From Macrotis lagotis (lineage: Eukaryota; Chordata; Mammalia; Peramelemorphia; Peramelidae): a DNA stretch of 64,000 nucleotides. The stretch lies in assembly GCF_037893015.1 (NCBI RefSeq), contig NC_133665.1, forward strand, positions 106,359,937-106,423,936. Direction: 5' to 3'. Within the stretch, counting starts at the first letter, position 1. Every line of letters begins with the position of its first letter. Made by a program: the position numbers and the translations under genes. A model generated the notes under the pieces. That model was not told the DNA's origin, did not search any database, and saw only the letters and a list, made by a program, of their open reading frames with translations. This document shows positions 21,991 through 33,180 of this stretch, in pieces.

Positions 21991-22415
21991 CTGGGACACA
22001 ATTCTCCAGTCCCCTCAAGAGATTAATTCCAAGGTGTTAAAGTCACTCAAGGACTTATTAGCCTGGTGCCCCATGAAGAAGTCAAGAATGTGCTAAGATC
22101 TAAATCTCAGATCCACAAGCTTGGTGACTAAAGACCTGTTCCTACTTCCTTGCCTTAAATCCATTTAATGTTAGCTGCCCATACAGAAAAATCTGTCATG
22201 ATCTGGTTCCAATACTTGTCTTTTGTCATGTAGACCCATAAATATTTAATGGATTAAAGAACAAGAAAAGTGACTCTTATTCTCTCTCCTTCCCAAAGAG
22301 TGAGATCCCCACCCTATAAAGGTAACTCTTTGATGAGGGGTAAACTTGCATTGTCCTAAGCTGGAGTTGTTTGTTGTGGGGGGTGATGATCAACCTTGAT
22401 GGACTTGCTCATTCC
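21991..22415. other. No recognised gene
   Basis: Unassigned sequence between two L1 pieces. Confidence 0.5.
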
Positions 22416-22419
22416 ATCA

Positions 22420-22770
22420 GTGCAACAACCAGGGACAATTTTGGGCTATCTGCTATAGAGAATATGATCTGTATCCAGAGAAAGAATTATGGACTTTGAA
22501 CAAAGACCAAAGACTTTTACCTTCAAATTAGGGAAAAAACCCCATTATCTTATTACATAATTTTACCATCTCATACTTTATTTTTCTTCCTTGAGGATAT
22601 GATTTTTCTGTCACCACATTCAACTGAGATCAATGTATACCATGGAAATAATGTAAAGACTAACAGAATGCCTTCTGTGGGGGTGGGGGGGGGAGGGAAG
22701 CAAGAATGGGGGGAAAATTGTAAAACTCAAAATAAATAAAATATTTCTAAAAAAAGAAAAAAGAAAAAAG
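22420..22770 (+). mobile_element. 5'-truncated L1 3' end (sense)
   Basis: 'ctgtatccagagaaagaatta', 'ggactttgaacaaag', 'ccttgaggatatgatttttctg', 'catggaaataatgtaaagac', then a G-rich run (gggggtgggggggggaggg), 'ggggaaaattgtaaaactc' and an A-rich end. A G-rich tract in the 3' UTR is characteristic of mammalian L1. A second copy lies at 26,815. Confidence 0.8.
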
Positions 22771-23323
22771 ATGTTTGTTGATTCAGGACTATCTCATACA
22801 TTTGAACTATATAATCTTGGACTTGGTTTTCAACTATAGTCTATAACCTAGAAATAGTGGAGTATTGGAGACATAAGGAAGAGCAGAAAGGTTACCTATA
22901 GATTCAGACTAATTGGTTTCCTGGACAAAACCAGGTATATTTAAGTAATGGGGTAATTGTGATGGAGAGAAGGTAAATGATTCACCAAGGATCACACAGT
23001 TAACACATGCCTGAGTCTGAATTTGAATTCAGGTCTTCTTAGCTCCAGCCACCAGCTGCCAATGTCACATAAGGGGAACTTGGTGGATGAGTTCCTGGAC
23101 CAAAGTTTTTTAAACCAAGGAAGAACTGAAACAGAGAAACAGGGATGGAAATCACAATGTAGAGCAGTCATCCTTGTGAGTTAAGAGCACTATACATGGA
23201 AAGGTAAGGCAAACTTATTGACCCTGAGTGCTTTCAGCTTTTTTGGCATGGGTGGGGGAAGAGAGACTTGCTTAGGATAGTCTGTAAGTCTAGAATGTTG
23301 TATGAGAAACAAAAAATCACTGA

Positions 23324-23326
<3 letters not shown>
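22771..23326. repeat. Unassigned with a MIR fragment
   Basis: About 22,945-23,060 reads as a MIR-type piece ('gatggagagaaggtaaatgattcaccaaggatcacacag', 'tgaatttgaattcaggtcttc'). The rest is unassigned. Confidence 0.5.

Positions 23327-23382
<56 letters not shown>
23327..23382. repeat. (GT)n microsatellite
   Basis: About 27 uninterrupted GT units. Confidence 0.97.
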
Positions 23383-23383
<1 letters not shown>

Positions 23384-23924
23384 AGGGGGAAGGGGACAGG
23401 GAGCAGAGTCGTCATAACCATTTATGGATTTGAGTGCATGTTCTTTGTTGCTTATTGTTGTCAAGTTAATCAAAACTTATCACATATTTGATCTTTTTAG
23501 CCTGAATGCTTTCTTGGGACTGAGAGAAAACAATAAGGTAGAGAACCTTGCCTCTTCTTGGGGCAAAGCTGATTTCTCAAAAACAACCTCTGGGAGGTAA
23601 ACTCACTTCTCAAAATCATGAATGTGATGATGAAGTTTGTACTCTTAAGAGTCCACTGCAGTGTTCAGTGATTCTAAATGCCTAGGGAGATTATGGAAGA
23701 AGGAAAATCCAGATAATATGATAGTGATGGACTAGTTTCATATTTTCTTCACGTTAAATGGATGCTTAGTGAAAGGGTGGGGAGGGGAGGGGAGAAAAGC
23801 ACCAGGAAGAAAGTTATCTTCTGTAAGAACTTTATGGTAGCTAGCTGGCCTAGTGGCAGCCTAAATTGGCAATGCAATCTTGTATCCTCAATAAGTATCC
23901 CCTGCTGCTGAGATAGAGCAATGT
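23383..23924. other. No recognised gene
   Basis: Unassigned, includes a G/A-rich stretch at 23,776-23,800. Confidence 0.5.
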
Positions 23925-24130
23925 CTAGTGTTGGAGTCAGAAAGATCTAAGTTCAAATCCAGCCTCAGACATTTGCTAACTGCGTGACCCTGGACTAGTC
24001 ACTTAACTCTCTTTTGCCTCAGTTTCCTCATCTATGAAATGATGCCAGAGGCAAAGCATTTCAGTATCTTTGCTAAGAAAACCCCAGATAGGGTGACAAG
24101 TGTAGAACATAACTGAAACAACAGTATAGG
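23925..24130 (+). mobile_element. Marsupial MIR-derived SINE ('aagaaaaccccagata' class)
   Basis: Shows 'ttggagtcagaaagatctaagttcaaatccagcctcag', 'gtgaccctggactagtcacttaac', then the distinctive tail 'tttcagtatctttgctaag', 'aaaaccccagatagggtgac'. The same class occurs at 39,300, 45,720, 26,278 (reverse) and 62,268 (reverse). Confidence 0.85.
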
Positions 24131-25430
24131 AACAACAAGAGCTGTTAAGGTAAATCTTTCAGCATGAAATGAGGGAAGAGAACCAATACAATCAGTTTAC
24201 AAATCAGAGGCAGGTCAAGAATCATATGAGATCATGACATACCAAGCTTTCAAAAGATGTTCTAACTGCCAAGAGGAGCATCTTTATGGAATCATATGGT
24301 TCCGTGTCCATAAATATAGTATTATGACCACCATATCCATATGTGATGATGAACCCAATCTCAGCTATTCTCATAAATTCATCAACCAAATTATTCAGTT
24401 CAGCTGAATGGAGAATGTATATAAATCTCTGATAGGTAACTTAAATGCCTTATAAGCATTTATATGTTGAAAGCATCAGCAAAATTCATCTTTTGATACA
24501 GACTACAAATTGAGGAATTTTTAATTGTCTAGTTCTGTTTTCTCCAGAACCCAGATTACTCAGCTAGACCTGTGGTTATGACCTAGAAATCAGTATGAAA
24601 AAATTTTGTCTGCCCCCATCCCTCATGGCCCTCATTCAGTAGCTATATAGCTCACACGTTGGCTTAATGGAAGGACTTGATAGGATCCCAATACTTCAGA
24701 CTGTCCCCTATTATTTGCTGGTGTATGCCATCCAATGGTCAGAGCCATCAATAAATCAGGGAAAAACAGCATTCCCCAAGACCAAAGTCCTTGAAAGTGG
24801 GGATCAACTAGTTCAGTAGAATAGGCAAAGTACTGAGCCTGAAGGTCAGCCTCTGGCAAAGTCACAATGTACCCATGAAGGGCAATTATATAAACATGAT
24901 CTTGGATGTACCATTTCTATTTAACAGTGGAAGCCCCCTGTATCTTACCAGTCTTGGTAGAGGGAACAAATATTATAATATGACCTTGCATCATTAATTC
25001 AGAAGCAACTAAGGCACATCAATAGGCAAATAATTCTTTTCAAAATTAGGGAGCAGCCACTTCAGGGAGTTTATAACATTAAATTTGACCACTTCTTAGA
25101 GACTACTGAAAGCTCCACTTAGCTTAGTTCTTATGGAACCCCTAAGGACAATAGCCTCATGTGATCATAGGACTTTGGGAAAGAGACAGTTGGATAAATT
25201 CATATTAGCCTGTTCCAGGTCCTACTCCAAAGAGGCAGATTAGTTAAATGGGAACAATCAAAATAACCAGGTGAAGAAAGTTGAGCCTCCAAAACTGAAG
25301 GAGTTGAAACCTCAGGCAGAAAGGAAACTAAATCAATGATGATCCCAGAAAAAGTTTCCCCCACTTCCTTTAAAGGAAATAGGTAAGCCTACATAAAATA
25401 TATGTGTATATATATATATATATATGCCTC
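24131..25430. other. Unassigned block with minus-strand coding-like relic
   Basis: It matches none of the SINE/LINE patterns seen elsewhere. On the minus strand a protein-like frame runs from about 25,020 to 24,632 with at least one stop (see findings). The family is not recognised; an old viral or transposon gene or a decayed host exon are possible. Ends in a (TA)9 run at 25,408-25,427. Confidence 0.35.
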
Positions 25431-25639
25431 TTTTGCCCCTTCCCATGGGTTCAGCTATCTTCTTTAATCAGATGACTACTGGTTTATATCTAGAACTCTC
25501 ATTTCTCCCCTGAGCTCTTGTCTAGCCTACTGGGCATTTCCATTTAAAAGTCTAACTCATTCTCTTTTCCCATAAAGCCACCCCTCCTGCTCCCCTACTT
25601 CTGTCAAGAGCACTACCATTCTTCTATCTATGCAGATTC

Positions 25640-26190
25640 TTAATTTAGAAGTCATCCTCAAATCTTCACTCGGACTTCTCCATATCCAATCAGTTACCAA
25701 ATTTCATCCTTTCCATCTACTTGATATCTCTCTTGTCTGACCCCTACTCTCTTATCACAACCACACTAGAGCAGGTCTTCATTAGCTCTTGCCTGGACAA
25801 TTGAAATAGACTACTAATGGTTTCTCTAAATAGACAGTCTCTCAACTCTTTGATCCATCCTCTCTACATATGAATGCTAAACTGGTATCTATAAAGAACA
25901 AGTCTAATCATAATATTCCCCTATTCAACAAACTTCAATGGCTCCCTATTGCCCTTATGATCAATTTGGCATTTCTCCCATATTTACTCTATGCTACAAC
26001 CAAACTGGCTTACTTGAATATTCCACATAAACACTGAACTTTCATCACTGAACTTCATGCCTTTGTTCTAGCTGTCCTTAAAGTTTAGAAAACTTTTCTT
26101 CCTCCCCTCTGCTACCTGGAACTTCCACCTCATCTATTATCTTCATTAGAGTTCTTTCTTGATCCTTTAATTGCAAATGCCACCCCAAGT
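25640..26190 (-). mobile_element. L2 LINE 3' portion (antisense)
   Basis: Clear antisense L2 order: 'catatccaatcagttaccaaatttc', 'cttgcctggacaattg', 'aacttcaatggctccctattgccc', 'ctatgctacaaccaaactggctta', 'ctgctacctggaacttccacctc'. Confidence 0.85.
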
Positions 26191-26194
26191 CATA

Positions 26195-26280
26195 AGATAA
26201 ATAGGACCAGAAATCCAGGTCTGGAAGTGACCTTAGAGGGCAGCTAATCTGACTTACTTATTTTATAGATTAAGAAATTT
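26195..26280 (+). repeat. MIR-type SINE fragment
   Basis: 'gataaataggaccagaaatccaggtctggaagtgaccttagagggcagctaatctg' resembles the start of the 'ggatcatagatt' class. Confidence 0.5.
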
Positions 26281-26525
26281 TGTTGCTGTTCAGTCATTTC
26301 AGTCATGTTCAACTCTTCATGATTTCATTTGGGATTTTCTTGTTAAAGATACTGGAGTAGTTTGCCATTTCCTTCTCCGATTTATTTTTACAGATGAGAA
26401 AACTGGGGCACATAGGGCTAAGTGACTTGCCCAAGGTCTCCCAGTTAGTACATGACAGAGGCCATATTTGCACTCAGGAAGAGGAGTCTTCCTGACTCCA
26501 GGCTCAGAACTCTATCCATTGCACC
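26278..26525 (-). mobile_element. MIR-derived SINE ('aagaaaatccc' class), reverse
   Basis: 'ttgctgttcagtcatttcagtcatgttcaac', 'gggattttcttgttaaagatactggag', 'tgacttgcccaaggtc', 'cctgactccaggctcagaactctatcc'. Confidence 0.85.
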
Positions 26526-26533
26526 ACATATAC

Positions 26534-26548
26534 ATCTATCTATCTATC

Positions 26549-26586
<38 letters not shown>

Positions 26587-26602
26587 GATCTATCTATCTA
26601 TG
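26534..26602. repeat. (ATCT)n microsatellite
   Basis: About 17 ATCT units with ATC and GATC interruptions, directly after the SINE head. Confidence 0.95.
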
Positions 26603-26614
26603 CTATGCTATTTT

Positions 26615-26775
26615 GCATATATTTTATATTTTCTTGACTGTGACTACATTCTAATTGCCCAAAAGTCTGTAAGTTTCTTGAGGGCAGGGACTGCCTCATT
26701 TTTCGTGAGTGTTTATATCTATAATGTCTAGCCTTGTATACAGCAGGCAATTAATAAATGCTTTTTGATGGCAGA
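26615..26775 (-). mobile_element. L2-type 3' tail
   Basis: 'gtaagtttcttgagggcagggactgcctcattttt' and '...caggcaattaataaatgctttttgatg' are the antisense L2 terminal block. Confidence 0.65.
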
Positions 26776-26814
26776 GAAGGAATTTGAAGGTCTTTTTTAA
26801 AAGGAAGTAAGTAA

Positions 26815-27150
26815 CAATCGGGAACAATTTTGGGCTGTCTGCAAAGGAGAGTACCATCTATATCCAGATAAGGAGCTGTGGAGTTTGAACAAAGTGCAAG
26901 GACTATTCCCTTTAATTTAGGAAAAAAACAGATAGCTTATTGTCTGATCTTGTTACCTCTTAGACTTCTCTTCTCTTTAAGGATATGATTTCTCTCTCAT
27001 CACACCCAATTTAGATCAAGGTACAACATGGAAACAAAGTAAAGACTGACAGAGTGCTTTCTGTGGGGGGGGAGGGGGAGGGAAGCAAGATTGGGGGAAA
27101 ATTGTAAAACTCAAATAATATCTTTAATAAAAATAAATTTTAAAAAAAGG
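26815..27150 (+). mobile_element. 5'-truncated L1 3' end (sense)
   Basis: Second copy of the element at 22,420: 'ctatatccagataaggagctgtggagtttgaac', 'aaggatatgatttctctctc', 'catggaaacaaagtaaagactgac', a G-rich run, 'gggaaaattgtaaaactc', A-rich end. Confidence 0.8.
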
Positions 27151-27749
27151 AAGGAAGTATTCAGGGCCCTAAATATACTTCTTAGCCCCTGCTTCCTATT
27201 TCCTAGCCCATCCTTTCTTTCCCATGGCCTAATTACCATAGAATATCTATTCTCAAGACCTACTCCCTTTCTCCCACAGGTGAATTCTTCCTAGATCCTT
27301 TGCTTTGTATAGAGTCCCAAGGTGACTTTCCTTGCTTTCACTCTCAGTCCTGTTTTCAACTTTTTCTGAATTTCGGAACCATGCCCCTGCCCTGGGTATC
27401 TTCATTCCCATCACTGATTCCCTGCACTTCTTTTTTTTAAGCATCTTTTTATGAGTGATCTTCCCCCATTAGAATGTAAGTTCTTTGAGGGCTGGAATAT
27501 TTTTTCCTTGTCTTTGTATCTCCAATGCTTAGTACAGTACCAGATTCTTATAAGTGCCTGTTTTTCTTCTTCCTAAGGATCCTCAGCTTCTGATGAGGGG
27601 AATGGGTCCCTTTCAGGTTCAGATCTTGACTCTGGTGCCTCTTAACTATATGACCAAGTAAGTTGTGCAAACTTTGATTTCCTTCTTTTTGAAACAGGAC
27701 TAAAAAATTATTGTCTTTTACCAGAGCTGTTGTAAAGGAGTGTTATATT
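27151..27749. repeat. Unassigned with MIR/L2 tail pieces
   Basis: 27,440-27,545 is an L2-like terminal block ('gtaagttctttgagggctggaat...atctccaatgcttagtac'). 27,610-27,740 is MIR-like ('gatcttgactctggtgcctcttaactatatgaccaag'). Confidence 0.5.
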
Positions 27750-27891
27750 GGGGCAGCTAGGTGGCACAGTGGATAGAGCACCGGCCCTAGAGTCAGGAGG
27801 ACTTGAATTCAAATCCAGTCTCAGACACTTAAATTACCTAACTGTGTGACCTTGGGCAAGCCACTTAACCCCATTAGCCTTGCAAAAATCC

Positions 27892-27892
<1 letters not shown>
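27750..27892 (+). mobile_element. Marsupial tRNA-derived SINE
   Basis: GGGGCAGCTAGGTGGCACAG start, 'ggccctagagtcaggaggac', 'gtgtgaccttgggcaagcc', 'ccttgcaaaaatc', running straight into an AG microsatellite. Confidence 0.95.

Positions 27893-27938
<46 letters not shown>
27893..27938. repeat. (AG)n microsatellite at SINE tail
   Basis: 23 AG units starting at the SINE 3' end; the tail probably seeded it. Confidence 0.95.
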
Positions 27939-27940
<2 letters not shown>

Positions 27941-27959
27941 ATAAATTTCAAAATACTAA

Positions 27960-28315
27960 AGAAATAGGTATTGCTATTGTTAACAGTGCAATGGGTACTT
28001 GATTTGGTGTCAGAGACCCAGATTTCAAATTCCAATTTTTTATGTCACCTTTTCCCCTATGGGGACCTTTAACTTAACCTTTCAGAGTCTCAGTTTCCCC
28101 ATTTGTAGCATGACAGTTTTAATTCAATCTTTTTTTTAAGGCAATGGGGTTGAGTGAGTTGCCCAAGTCCACACAGCTAGGCAATAATTAAGTGTCTGAT
28201 GTTGGATTTGAACACAGGTCCTACTGATTCAAGGCCAGTGTTCTATCCACTGCGCCACCTAGATGTCCCTTAACTGGATGATCTTTAAAGCATATTTCAG
28301 CTTAAATCCTCTGGT
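27960..28315 (+). repeat. MIR-type SINE split by a younger SINE
   Basis: The left part runs to about 28,128 ('ttggtgtcagagacccagatttc', 'ctcagtttccccatttgtagc'). The right part resumes at about 28,270 ('aactggatgatctttaaagc', 'tcagcttaaatcct'), in the normal MIR order once the insert is removed. Confidence 0.7.
28129..28269 (-). mobile_element. tRNA-derived SINE nested in MIR
   Basis: Reverse copy from a T-rich tail, 'aaggcaatggggttgagtg', to 'tgcgccacctagatgtccc'. Confidence 0.9.
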
Positions 28316-29775
28316 CTTTTCCCCTCCTTTCCAGAATCTGGCCTTTTTCCTGAGCCTCAGGATTTCTACCCCAGAAACAAGATTGTTGTGTCTGTTTTGT
28401 TTTTTTTCCCCATGGCCAAGTCCGGTTGGTATCCAAAATGGTATTTACATGAAGGCTAAAAATAGCCACTCTTCATCTTAACATCCAGGGTGTCCTGCTA
28501 AGGGATACCTGGGGACCAAGACCAGCAGCAGAAGAGATGCTGAATTTGCATCTCCATAATTGGAGCAATTTAGTTAATCCCTGATTCAGCCTCCTCTCTT
28601 CTCCTCCTCTTTATCTCGGCCCTTCCTGTCTCTTCCAGCTTCTTGCTGGATTTTTCTTTAAGTAAAAAACTGGGACAGTGTCGTATCTGTTTAAGCCATT
28701 TTAAAGGCCTAGCTCAGGGGAATCAAGATAGGAGTAGATGCCCAGTTCTTTCTTGCCCAGCCCACCCTAGCTGCCACCTGTCTGACTCGTGCCCAACCAC
28801 TTCCCTGTTCACTCTCTTCTCTTTGCATTGCAAGTTTATCTCCCAGCAATCCCTTGTTTTCCTCACCAAACTACTTTATTGCCATGGTTCTAGGTCCCCT
28901 TCCTGGCTCTAGGTCTCCTTCCTGAGCAGCTCCCCAGTTCACTGCCTGCTATTTCTTTACCTACTAGCTCCATCTGCTTCTTGACTATCAGCTCTCAGAC
29001 CACTGGTCCCTTCCTGAAAAGACCTCTGTTTGCCAGACCTACCAGACTTTGATGTTTTTGCCCTCCAGCCATGTGCCTATTAAATTTCTACTTGCCAGTC
29101 TTTATCTGGCCCTTCCTTGACCACTGTCCCTTAACCACCAACCAACCCCCTGTGTTTAGCCAGCCCCAATACCTGGGCTTACAAGCAAGGGAATGCGAAA
29201 TAGTTTGGGTAGTGGTCTGGGTTTCTCAGGTCACTGTTGGGAGTTTGTTACCCTTTTTTTTTTCAGTCAGTAAGCCTCCAAGAGGACAGTGGAATCCTTC
29301 TGGTCCATTCAGAGGTTTAGTAACCTATACATCTTAGGACTAGGAGGAAATTAATTTTCCACTAGAAAAAAACTTCTTCCTGGCCACCTCCCCCCAGTCT
29401 ACATTCACTGTATATTTTGTGTCTATCCTGGCCTGACCTTCAAGGGAGGGCTTGGAGCTTTGTGTCTGTCTTAGCCTAGTCTGTCCTAGTGTGAGCATAC
29501 ACCATCAGTGTATGGAAAGCATCCTTTAAATGGAGGAAAACGTCAGACATCAACAGGCATGGACTGAAGCAGATTCAGTTGACTCCTCAGACTCCCTCCA
29601 CCCCTGCCTAATATTCATACTTTCCCCAGTCTGTACCCCCAAGGAGGTCCCCCTGAAAGCAGGGCCTGTTTATCTAGTCAAAATTAGAACCCCATGATAC
29701 AGTATTAGAATCACTGGGTTTAAAATCAGAGAACCTAGTATCATATTGAGATAACTTTTAATATCTTGTGAGGAA
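28316..29775. other. Non-repeat stretch with motif cluster near its start
   Basis: No exon recognised. Frames at 28,643-28,912 and 29,071-29,337 have no known domain. The part at 28,450-28,600 is described separately. Confidence 0.5.
28456..28590. promoter_or_regulatory. Candidate enhancer: MEF2, octamer and homeobox-like sites
   Basis: A perfect MEF2 word CTAAAAATAG at 28,456-28,465, a perfect octamer ATTTGCAT at 28,544-28,551, then CCATAATTGG and TTAGTTAAT within 40 bp. Motifs alone; not proof of function. Confidence 0.3.
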
Positions 29776-29915
29776 AGGAATACAAATAGGATTGTCCCCA
29801 TTTTATGGAGAAAGTACCTAAGAGAAGTGAAGCAATATGCCTGTGGTTCCATGATAACAAGTGTGGGAGCAGAGATTTGACCCCAGATTTCCTGACCATA
29901 TCTACTCTACTGGAT
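29776..29915 (+). repeat. MIR-type SINE
   Basis: 'gtccccattttatggagaaagtacc', 'gaagcaatatgcctgtggttcc', 'gcagagatttgaccccagatttcctgacc'. Confidence 0.6.
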
Positions 29916-30024
29916 TATTTCTTTGTGAAAAATTATCCATCTCCATCTTCATCTCCCATGAAGACTATCACCTAACACCCACCCAAGTACAGGCTTTTGT
30001 CAATCTTTGTCTTATCCTTCCCTT

Positions 30025-30330
30025 TGTATTATTCAATTAAATAAACATTTATCAAGTGTCTACTACATTTTAGAAACTGAACTAAGAATTGGAGATACAA
30101 AAAGAGGCAAAAGATAATTCCTGTTCTCAAGGAGTTTACAATCCAACCAGAAAGACAACATGCAAATATATACAAAGCAAACTACATACAGGAATAGAAA
30201 ATTTAAAAGGGGAGATGGAGAGGTTAAGGGTGGCTTCCTGTGGAAGATGGTATTTCAGTCTCATTATCCTTCAGGGTCAAAGATCAGAGTAGATCTTGAC
30301 AGAGGATCCAAGAGTTACCTCCTGGGGCAT
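30025..30330 (+). repeat. Old LINE-derived repeat
   Basis: 'ataaacatttatcaagtgtctactacatttt', 'ggagatacaaaaagaggcaaaag', 'caaggagtttacaatcc', 'gtggcttcctgtggaagatgg': the clearest copy of this family. Confidence 0.7.
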
Positions 30331-30374
30331 TAAAAAAAAGAACTAAGGGCTGGGCCAGACTATAAAAAATAGGA

Positions 30375-30610
30375 AAGAAGATGTGAGAGTGGATTAAATG
30401 CTAGACCTGAAGTTAAGAAGCCTGGAGTTCAAATTCACCCTCAGAGAATTACTTAGCTGGGTGGTCCTGGAAAAGGCCTTTAACTACTGTTTGCTTCATT
30501 TTCCTTAAATATAATAGCACCTACCTACTAGGGTTGGTAGTGAGAATTAAATGAGGTGATATTATAAACTGCTTTAAAAATTTCAAATTCCTATATAAAG
30601 TTATTATGAT
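30375..30610 (+). repeat. MIR-type SINE
   Basis: 'gacctgaagttaagaagcctggagttc', 'tggtcctggaaaaggcctttaac', 'gcacctacctactagggttgg', 'tgagaattaaatgaggtgat'. Confidence 0.75.
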
Positions 30611-30699
30611 TATATTTGTAACATTCCCCTCCCAATAAAGGCTTAGTCCATAAGGCACTGAATTAGTTGGACTTGACTTGAATATTATAATGCATAACT

Positions 30700-30905
30700 G
30701 TTGTAAAGGAGGTACATTGGACTTAAGAGTCAAGAGAGTTGTGTTCAAATCCTGGCTTTATAACTCAATTTCTGTGTGATCTTAGGTAAATCCCTTGTTC
30801 TCTCTGGGTCTCAGATCCCATATGAATCTCTAAAATGGGTAGGATACTAGATACATCTGTTTGAGCTATTGGATGAAAAAGGGTCTTATAAACCTCAAAT
30901 GGCTA
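30700..30905 (+). repeat. MIR-type SINE
   Basis: 'attggacttaagagtcaagagagttgtgttcaaatcc', 'tgtgtgatcttaggtaaatccc', 'aatgggtaggatactag'. Confidence 0.7.
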
Positions 30906-31380
30906 TTTGAAAATTATAGAAGTTTTCAGTCTTTTAGGATGTAAGGTTAACTCTCAGTGATGTGTAAGGACTTTGAGTGGGTCATTTGAAGTTTGCGAAA
31001 GGCAGAGACTTGGAAGGGTCATTTGTATATGAAAGGATCAGAAAATTTGACTAAAGATTGACAGAGACTTTAGATTTACCCATGGGTGGAGAAAGCTTTG
31101 ATATGATGTTATAAAAATGGGAGACTTAGTCCTGGCTGAGTGGAGGAAAAAAATTTCAGCTATGAAGAAAGAACTCAGCTATTGAGAATTTGCCTTCACC
31201 TTTCTCCTTGTGCCTCTTAGAGAGTCTAACAAGAAATAGGGTTTTTTTTCTCTCTTCTCCTTGGTGATTGTATCTTGAAGCAGAAGTATATGGCAGCATC
31301 CAGTAGAGAGAATCCAGATGTAGAATCCCAATGAATGTAATTATATAGTGGAAATAACATAGAATGAGCAGTTCCATTTT
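30906..31380. other. No recognised gene
   Basis: Unassigned, mostly A/T/G-rich sequence. Confidence 0.5.
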
Positions 31381-32560
31381 GTGACTAAGTACTCGTTATA
31401 TAAGTTATTTTTCTGTATTGAGGTAAGCTGTATATTTGGCAATGATAGATGTCCAATAAAATTGGCAAATAATTGCTAATGGCATGTGTCCTTCTCAAAT
31501 CTTGTAGACTACAGATAAACACCTGCTAATGGCATTAGCTTTTATTGAGAGTTTCCATTTATTATAAGCTTAGGTAATGGTCACCAATCAGAATTTAGAT
31601 GTAATTTGTAAATGCCCTCAGCTAGAGTTTAAAAAAAAAAACCAAACCATGGGAGGCCATAGACATCAGCCCACTTCTGTGTCATGACAACAATAAACTC
31701 TTGCTTTCCCCAATCTTGGAGATATGAGCCACAGAGTGGTTCTGGTTGACAGAGCCTTTTCATATTTCCTCTGACTGGTAAGAGTGGGCACCTTGTCTCA
31801 AGCACTGATTTAAAAAATGCTTACTAAGACCTTCAGCAATAGGTTGATGTTCTGTTTCCTGAGGATCTGGTGTTTGTATTATGGAAAAGTCAATACAGTT
31901 TCATTGCCTACATCGATGATTGTGAGTCTGAGTATTGTACTGTCAGCCCTAATAAGCATACTGAATGGTATAATGGTTTTATGTATGCGTCATATATTAC
32001 AAGTTGGCAAGGGCTTGTGAAGAGTACAACAATTGGAGCTGCAACCCATCTTTGGAGAAGTCAGGTCCCAGAGTCTGGGACTAGGCCCTAGCCTGGGATG
32101 GGTTCTAGTTCTTTAAAAGAACAATCGCTTCTAGGTCTGGATTTTAGCTGAACCTGAAGCTAAAAATTGACTATGACCTAGCATTCATTCCACATGTCCT
32201 ACCACCTAGTGATCCACTCAACAGTGCCACACCTTCTCCCAGGAACAACTGGAAGACACCAGGAGAATACACGGGAAGGACCGGAGTCCTAGAGCTATAA
32301 GTTGCTTAGGACACATGTGTTCCCTACATATGTACTCCTCCATTTGTGAACTCCGTGGGCATCCACTTCTCCCACTAAGACTGTATATTTGTAGGACATC
32401 ACAGCATGGATTTATGGGGGAGGTGTTTTGTTGCTACTTTTCTGACTTTGTCATTCATAAAATGCCTTTGTTTTGAGCTAACTATGTCTTCTGACTATCC
32501 AAAGTGAAATACATTGGTGAGAGACTGAGAGCTAGGAGGGCAGAAATATAATATTTGGAA
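31381..32560 (+). mobile_element. Possible decayed LTR-element remnant
   Basis: The block 31,640-31,745 ('gtgtcatgacaacaataaactcttgctttcc') looks like an LTR R/U5 with a poly(A) signal. 32,435-32,500 ('cattcataaaatgcctttgttttgagc') looks like a second such end. No gag, pol or env coding can be followed between or beyond them. Ends could not be fixed and the call is tentative. Confidence 0.25.
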
Positions 32561-33000
32561 CTTGGGATATTTAATCCCAGGGGAGCCAACCTGTGGGTGC
32601 TAGTTGGGGAGGGTGGTATAGCCCAAAAGCTATAATAAATCCCTCTTGTTTCTGTAAGTAGTTACACATGACTTAGCCTTTTGTTCAGTTTGTTGGCATT
32701 TTGTTGCTTGAGGTCAAATAAAGGTTGCCAGTGACCAGCCTTTTGGCTCACTCTTTGATCTTAGAGGTTTTATGGTTCCAAGAAGCTATAGCACATTGAA
32801 AGAAAGTATTATCATTTTAGCAGGTGGGCTAAACTGATAGGCTTCAAACCTTTGGAGAATTAGAAGGGTGTAAACCCCAAACATGTGAAGACTTCCCCTA
32901 GCAGAATGGGTGATGAGAACAATTTATTTCAAAGGCCATGAAGATGGCTGACTCAGATATTATAGTAGAGCACTTAGAATTTGGTCAGACAATGAAGATA
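32561..33000. other. No recognised gene
   Basis: Unassigned. Confidence 0.5.
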
Positions 33001-33180
33001 CCAAGGTCATACACTGCATCCTGGGCCCTTTCCAGTCATCCTAATTTTTCCCTTGCCACTGGACTTAGATGATTGGAAGAAAGAGTGAGGCCGATGACTG
33101 TGCAACTCTGCACAATTCTCAAGCAAGTCAAGATTTCACCCAGTGATGTCATTGATCCTGTTGAAAACAAGGAGTTTTGC
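33001..33180 (+). repeat. SINE of the 'ctccagtcatcctgat...gccactgg' class
   Basis: 'ctgggccctttccagtcatcc', 'gccactggacttagatgattgg', 'gtgaggccgatgactgtgc' match, in the opposite sense, the copies at 47,245 and 49,310. Confidence 0.65.

Noticed and set aside
31870..32091. YIDD motif suggesting reverse transcriptase
   Set aside because: Surrounding residues do not resemble a reverse transcriptase palm domain; four residues by chance.
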